A program made the position numbers and the translations under genes. This document shows, piece by piece, positions 1-5,300 of a stretch of 7,789 nt of DNA (the first letter of the stretch is position 1; every line of letters begins with the position of its first letter). Under the pieces are notes generated by a model. It worked only from the letters and a program-made list of their open reading frames with translations. It did not search any database and was not told where the DNA came from. Location: the NCBI GenBank assembly GCA_016786525.1, contig JAEUVW010000184.1:1-7789 (forward strand), in the 5' to 3' direction. The DNA is from Chitinophagaceae bacterium (GTDB taxonomy: Bacteria > Bacteroidota > Bacteroidia > Chitinophagales > Chitinophagaceae).

Positions 1-2016
1 GCTACGGGTACCGCTTACAACCAATACACATTGGTTCCGGGCGTTACACAGGGCTTTTTCAATTCCTTCAATGCTACGGCGCCCGTCACTGCCGCATTAG
101 CTTTATGGAGCCCCAATTCGGGTAGTACCAGTCCCAATTCCTGCATCCTGACCCGTACCGTCAACATCAACCTTCCCGAGGGTAAATGCCTGGATCAGCT
201 GATGACCCTGACCCTGATGATCGACGATAGTTGTATCATCACCGTAAATGGCGGAACACCCTATCGTTTCGGCGGAGGCCCGCAGTACAATTGGGCATTG
301 GTGCACAATATCAGCGTACCCAATGAGTTTGTGAACGGCAGCAACACCATCCAGATTGAATGCTTTAACCTGAGAAAATACTACAACTGGGTCATCGCCA
401 AGTTTATTGTAGATACCGTCACCTGCGGTTCTTCCGGCTGCCAGCGCAGCATCTGCCAATGGAATACAGACGGCAACTTCATCAGCCCCGCAGCCAGCAA
501 TATGCTGGGCACCATGAGCAACGACGAAGTACGCCTGGTGACCAATTCCTTCCAGCGGGGCGTGATCTCTACCAACGGCGATTTCGGCTTCGGTACCGCC
601 ACACCGACCAACAGGGTACACATCCGTTCGCAATGGGGCAATGCCTCCGGCCTGAGGCTGGAAGATATGCCGAACACACTGACCGCCATCACCAATCCGA
701 CCAACAAAGTATTGTCGGTAGACGCCCTGGGCAACGTGATCCTGGTCAATGAGAGCGGAGGCGGAGGCGGCTCCGTAAGCGCCGACAATGGTCTTTCGCT
801 CAATGGCAGCTCCGTACAGCTCGGCGAATCCTGCAACAATCCCGGCGGTGCGGCGGCCTTAAGCGACGACAGGGCTATTCCGATGAACTTTCACAATATT
901 ATTTTCAAAGATCCTGCCGACGGGGCAGGCAGCCTGTACAACAGGGTTGGTATCGGAACCGTCAATTGCACCCCGATTGCGAAACTGCAGGTACAAAAGA
1001 CCTCCTTTGCAGACGAATATGAAAATATCAGCATCCTCGGCGAAAACCTCAGCAATAACTTCAGGGGAGCCGCTTCAATCGCCGTGAAAGGCCAGACCAT
1101 CGGCACGAATGAAGATAACAGTGTCCTTTCAATGGGCGGCTTTTTTGAGGCCAAATATGACCAGTATGGCTACGGTGTCGGTGGGTTCACCAACAGTGCG
1201 GACCAGGGATATGGGGGGTATTTCTCCGCCCATGGCAAGACCAAGGCTTATGGTATCTACGCCAGCGCCAGTACTACATTCGGAGGGCCGACTTATGCAG
1301 GTTATTTTAACGGCGAGGTCTTCAGTACGATCGGCTACATCACCTCAGATCAGCGCATCAAGAAAAATATCCGGCCTATGCAGCATGCACTCGATATCAT
1401 CAACCGCCTGCAGCCCAAAACCTACGCATTTGACCAATCCCAATACCCTTCCCTGCACCTGCCCGGCAAGTCGGTCAACTATGGCCTGATCGCACAGGAA
1501 CTGGAACAAGTATTACCGACACTGGTAGGCAGCATCAATGTACCGGAAGAGGAAAAAGACGGTAAACCCGCCCATATGGGTAACGAAACACTGAAAGTGG
1601 TCAACTACGTAGAGCTGATTCCCATCCTGATCCAGGGTATGAAAGAGCAGCAGGAAGCCATCAATACCCTTAAAGCCCAGATCGCCCGCCTGGAAGCAGG
1701 CAACACAAAACCTGAAGCAGCAGGCAACAGCATGAACATCGAATTGTCGGAAGTGCCTACACTGGGACAAAACATCCCGAACCCCTTTGACCATCAGACC
1801 AGTATCCCTTTCAGCATCCCTGCAAGGGCACAAAAAGCCAGTATCCGCTTCAACGGGCCGAACGGCAACCTGATCCGCAGCATAGACATCAGCGAAAGAG
1901 GAAAAGGACAGTTGAGCGTAAGCGCCGCAGACCTGTCCGCAGGAGCATACACTTATTCCCTGGTGGTCGACAACCGCATCATCGATACCAAAAAGATGAT
2001 GGTGAGCCACGAATAA
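1..2016 (+). CDS. Tail-fibre-like S74 chaperone-domain protein with T9SS type A sorting domain (5' partial)
   Basis: The frame is open from base 1 to the TAA at 2014-2016, giving 671 visible residues. The true start lies upstream, and the TTG at 31 is an internal Leu codon. Visible residues ~1-141 form a beta-rich, possibly galactose-binding-like domain (pattern DDSCIITVNGG, then ..NTIQIECFN). A Cys cluster follows (C142, C147, C152). Next comes the modular stalk typical of Bacteroidota S74 proteins: GFGTATPTNRVHI (~195-207), a SGLRLE / VLSVDALGNVILV segment, a Gly6-type linker with ADNGLSLNGSSVQLG, and VGIGTVNCTPIAKLQV (~316-331). Gly/Tyr/Phe-rich repeats (~375-440) precede the S74 chaperone domain, a coiled coil (~536-567) and the T9SS sorting domain (588-671). 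I infer a trimeric fibre- or adhesin-like protein exported across the outer membrane and attached to or released from the surface. The partner and ligand are unknown. It could be a prophage-derived fibre, but the sorting domain argues for a host secreted protein. Its own terminator lies 35 bases after the stop. Confidence 0.93.
   Translation, partial: ATGTAYNQYTLVPGVTQGFFNSFNATAPVTAALALWSPNSGSTSPNSCILTRTVNINLPEGKCLDQLMTLTLMIDDSCIITVNGGTPYRFGGGPQYNWALVHNISVPNEFVNGSNTIQIECFNLRKYYNWVIAKFIVDTVTCGSSGCQRSICQWNTDGNFISPAASNMLGTMSNDEVRLVTNSFQRGVISTNGDFGFGTATPTNRVHIRSQWGNASGLRLEDMPNTLTAITNPTNKVLSVDALGNVILVNESGGGGGSVSADNGLSLNGSSVQLGESCNNPGGAAALSDDRAIPMNFHNIIFKDPADGAGSLYNRVGIGTVNCTPIAKLQVQKTSFADEYENISILGENLSNNFRGAASIAVKGQTIGTNEDNSVLSMGGFFEAKYDQYGYGVGGFTNSADQGYGGYFSAHGKTKAYGIYASASTTFGGPTYAGYFNGEVFSTIGYITSDQRIKKNIRPMQHALDIINRLQPKTYAFDQSQYPSLHLPGKSVNYGLIAQELEQVLPTLVGSINVPEEEKDGKPAHMGNETLKVVNYVELIPILIQGMKEQQEAINTLKAQIARLEAGNTKPEAAGNSMNIELSEVPTLGQNIPNPFDHQTSIPFSIPARAQKASIRFNGPNGNLIRSIDISERGKGQLSVSAADLSAGAYTYSLVVDNRIIDTKKMMVSHE
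1345..1704 (+). other. Peptidase S74 intramolecular chaperone domain plus coiled coil (protein domain)
   Basis: The hallmark SDQRIKKNI begins at visible residue 449. In the endosialidase/tailspike family the Ser and Lys of the SDxRxK motif form the self-cleavage dyad, and both are present here (Ser449, Lys454). The family's second landmark, YGLIAQELEQVLP, is present near residue 490. The domain ends in NYVELIPILIQGMKEQQ and a heptad-like helix to about residue 567, the usual trimerising end. In phage fibres the domain guides trimer folding and is then cut off just before the Ser. Whether cleavage happens here is not visible from sequence. Confidence 0.93.
1762..2013 (+). other. T9SS type A C-terminal sorting domain (protein domain)
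   Basis: The last ~84 residues open with LGQNIPNPFDHQTSIPFSIP, match the Bacteroidota consensus (L-x-QNxPNPF, then T-x-I-x-x), continue with a central GPNGNLIRSIDI strand and AGAYTYSLVVDNR, and end in KKMMV. In this family the domain directs a Sec-exported protein through the type IX translocon and is usually removed by the sortase-like PorU. A low-complexity spacer (NTKPEAAGNSMN) separates it from the coiled coil. Confidence 0.93.
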
Positions 2017-2353
2017 AAAGCTCATTGCCAACAGGCTCCATATCCTCCTGGAAAACGCCCCGTTTTGCCCTGCAAACGGGGCGTTTTTTTCCCTGCGGAG
2101 AAACACTACTCAAAATGGGTGTTTTTCCTGTTTTTTAAGCGGAAAGGATGTGCTAACTAACGTGCGCAAAGCCGGCAAAAAATACCAAAACCCTTTACAG
2201 TAAAGCATTTCACACGTTCAGCATACAGGGCGATGCCGCCGGCAAACAGCCCTCATATTTTGTAACAATTAATTTATTTGGCCTGCCTGAGGCTTTTCTG
2301 TTATTTCGAATAAGCAAATATGAAGTCTTTTCAATAACGATAAAACCAATGTT
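2017..2353 (+). other. Intergenic region between the fibre gene and the giant gene
   Basis: This 337-base gap holds the terminator described separately. After about 2090 I see no convincing gene on either strand; an antisense open frame at 2210-2563 overlaps the start of the giant gene and looks like a shadow. Bases ~2250-2350 are clearly more AT-rich than the flanking coding DNA and must carry the promoter and leader of the downstream gene. TTTTG at 2258-2262 and TTTATTTG at 2273-2280 resemble parts of the Bacteroidota promoter consensus (TTG...TAnnTTTG). Their spacing of about 10 bases is too short for a confident pair. There is no Shine-Dalgarno sequence; the 20 bases before the ATG are A-rich, which is normal for this phylum. 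Confidence 0.7.
2052..2090 (+). terminator. Rho-independent terminator
   Basis: A perfect 14-base inverted repeat pairs AAAACGCCCCGTTT (2052-2065) with AAACGGGGCGTTTT (2074-2087). The loop is 8 bases, and the repeat runs into a T tract at 2084-2090. It starts 35 bases past the stop of the fibre gene and is oriented to stop + strand transcription. The T tract is longer than the A run on the other side, so it is mainly one-directional. It implies the downstream giant gene has its own promoter. Confidence 0.93.
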
Positions 2354-5300
2354 ATGCCCGTATCTAGACTTGGACTTTTCGACCTGCTGGCGCCCCAATA
2401 CCTGGCCGTACTCGGCGTAGATGAATTCAACAGCTTCTATACCGACAGCTCGGTCGTCTATACCGGGATAGCCAGCTTTCGCGGTACAGGAGGCGGTACG
2501 GCCGAAATGGTCTATGAACAACCGAGTGGCAGCCGCTTCACCTGGGAAAACGAAAAGCTTCATTTCCGCATGATCATCCCCCGCGATGGCGCGGAGTTTA
2601 TCGACGAGGCCGTAAACGACTTTTCATCCGGCGACACGAGCAAGCTGCCGGAAACCTCAGCCTTGCTGAACGACCTGCGTGCAGCCGGTAATGCCGATAT
2701 GGATGCAGATACCGACCCTTCCACCCCGGAGATTGAAACACTGGTCGTAGACTACCCTGTCGTAGCCTTCCGCCTGGAACTGCTGGTCGATATCCTGAAT
2801 TTTTCACTGGGTGAAGACTGGAAGCCGGGCATCATCAACCCTTCGGACAACCGCGTGAAGGTCGACCCTGACCATGCCAATGAACGTGTGCTGATCAGCC
2901 TGCCCAAAGTGTTGTTCAGCTATACACAAGGCGATAATGACGACGACCTGCAGCCCACATTCAAAATAGAAAGCTGGGGGCTTGCCGGATTCGATGCTCC
3001 GCAGGACCTGGCCATGGGCGAACTGATCCGCATGAACCCGTCCATAGCCGTGCACAAAAGCGAGCATGTGGCATTCAGCATCGATGAAGTGATCATCGAC
3101 GCCAGCAAAGAGTCTACCCCGCCCCAGATCATGGAACACTTTGGCGTAGACGAAGAATGGGAAGGCCTGTACATCGGCCAGGCCCTGATCTACTACAGCA
3201 ACGACCAGGGCGTAGGCTTCAACTTCCGGGTAAAAGACGCCCTGATCTCCTTTGCCGGGGAAGTCAGCCTCGAAGCGGCACTGGATATTTACCTGAACGA
3301 AACGGCCAGCCATATCACCACTACCCCTGTATTCTACAACGGGGCAGACCGCGTCACCAGCGTGGTACGCGGCATTGTTGATCCACCGGTAGAAACTGCC
3401 CCTTCCGGCACGCCCCCCGGGAGCGTGACGGTACAACAAAACGCCGTGATGCAATTGCAGATCGAAGGCGGAATGCCTGCCTATACCATCCACGTATGGC
3501 AGGGCAGCACCGACCTCTGGGACAGCAGTACCCGCCAGGCCACCTTTGCCACCGTAGGACAGTCCGACATTTTCATCGCGGTACACGATTCCAGCACCGG
3601 CACCATACTTCGTAGTGCAGAGCACATCAGAGTGACCGTAGAGGCTGTAAGCACTACGGTAACACCACCCAGCGGTACCAGTGCCGACCGGCCGGAAACA
3701 GAGCCCCTGGAGGCCCTGCAGCCCTTCAATATCAGCGGCAACGACAGCACGCACGAACTGCTGGTCACCGCAAACGGCCGATCCGTAAACCTCGAAGTGC
3801 GTGGTGCCGGCGACTTCACCCTGGACCTCAGCGGCTCGCAGGTCCGCAGCTACCGCAACCAGCGCAACATCACGCTGACGGTACCCAACGACAGCAACAT
3901 TGCCGTGGCCTTATCCTTTGACCACATCCCTGCCAATACGGTACTGGCAAACGATATCCGCTTCAACTACAACAAGCCGGCCAATGCTACCGAACTGCCC
4001 CGCTATGCCAACCTCAGCATCAACGACGGCGAATTTCTCCGCACCTACCCCCCTGCCAGCAGGGACTTTCCCGATGCGGCTAACGTCAGCTCCATACAGC
4101 TGGAGGGATGGGCCTCCCTGGAAGTATTTGCCAACGGTACCACCAGCGGTGCCAGCCGCGACCAGGAACTCTCCCGACTACGCTGCGAAGCCGTGAAGCA
4201 GGCCATGCAGGCGCATTACCCCGGCGTCACCTTCAACACACCCGTACTGAACGGGCACAATAACCTGCCCAACTCGTCTGAGCCCTTCGACCGCAACAAC
4301 CCGAACCACACGAACGACGAGAACCGCCTGGTGAAAATCAAATTCAACAGCCGGGAAGTGCCCGCTGTCAACATTACCGCAAGCATCGTACGGCCCCCGC
4401 ATACCGGCACGACCACACCCACTACACCCGCGACTACACCTTCCACCCCACCGGCAGCGCCGCCACTGCCCAACAGTGTGCCACCGGTAATCAAGCAGCT
4501 GGGTATCCGTGTCAAAATAGAACGCAACATGCTGAGCCTGCTGGAACTGTACGGCAAGGTGGACTTCCAGACAGAGATGGAAGACAAGATCCGCAACGGA
4601 GCCGTGGCCTCGCCTCCCCCCGGCGGAACACCGGATACCGGCGGCAGCCTGGGTATGCAGCACGGCAACCAGGCAGACGGTATCATTGACTTTAAAGTAT
4701 GCTACCAATACGACAGGGCCACCAACGAAACGACCCTGATCTTCAAACTGCACAGCGACGAAGCCGATACAGATGGCCTGCTGCATATGGACAACGCCGG
4801 TCGTACCAGTGCCCTCAAGAACATATTCGGCGCCTTGCTGCTGTTTGCCCCCATCATCAACAGCGCCGCCACAGCCGTAGGCTCCAATGTCGACAACCCC
4901 GGGGCCTGGATGCTCTTAGGCGCTTCCCTGGCCGTACCGGTATTCATCGGCGCCGCAGGCGTATTCCTCACCCGCAAGGTGATCCTGTACGGAGGCGAAG
5001 CCCGCACTCGCTTCGTGACACCGGCGCCGGGCGAGCCCCTGCGCAGCCTGGACCTGGGCCTGGTGTTCGACTACGAAGTGCAGTTCGATATCGTCTGCGC
5101 CTCGCTGGGTATCGGTACGAACCGTACTACGGATATCCCGGACGCGCAACTGCCTCCGCCGCTCCGCGCGCGCTACAAAGCCATTGGCTTCAACATCAAC
5201 TATTCCGACACGCCGACCTATAAAGGCTTTACTTATACCCCCGTATTCGATGCCAGCCGCGGCTACGACCTTGACCTCAGCGATCCGTCCCTGTTCCAGC

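Noticed and set aside
31..33. TTG as the start codon of the fibre gene
   Set aside because: The same frame is open back to base 1 and encodes ATGTAYNQYT just before it, in keeping with the beta-rich domain. A T9SS substrate also needs a signal peptide, which is absent here, so the real start is upstream of the window.
1..2016. Prophage tail-fibre module
   Set aside because: The S74 domain suggests phage, but the C-terminal T9SS sorting domain and the absence of any other phage gene in the window favour a host secreted protein.
2258..2280. Possible Bacteroidota -33/-7 promoter (TTTTG and TTTATTTG)
   Set aside because: The elements resemble the consensus only partly (TTTATTTG instead of TAnnTTTG), and the gap of about 10 bases is much shorter than the usual spacing. 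I mention them only in the intergenic entry.
2349..2351. ATG five bases upstream of the chosen start of the giant gene
   Set aside because: It is in a different frame (next codons TTA TGC CCG) and does not lead into the 1812-codon frame.
2804..3754. 316-codon open frame on the minus strand
   Set aside because: It lies entirely opposite the giant + strand gene, its protein is Val/Gly/His/Arg-rich without recognisable motifs, and it mirrors the CTG/GCC/GTA codon bias of the sense gene. The sense frame is continuous for 1812 codons with coherent domains.
4391..4486. Tandem repeat or CRISPR-like array in the ACC/CCC-rich stretch
   Set aside because: It is low-complexity coding sequence for a Pro/Thr linker in frame with the giant gene. 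There are no regular repeats with unique spacers.
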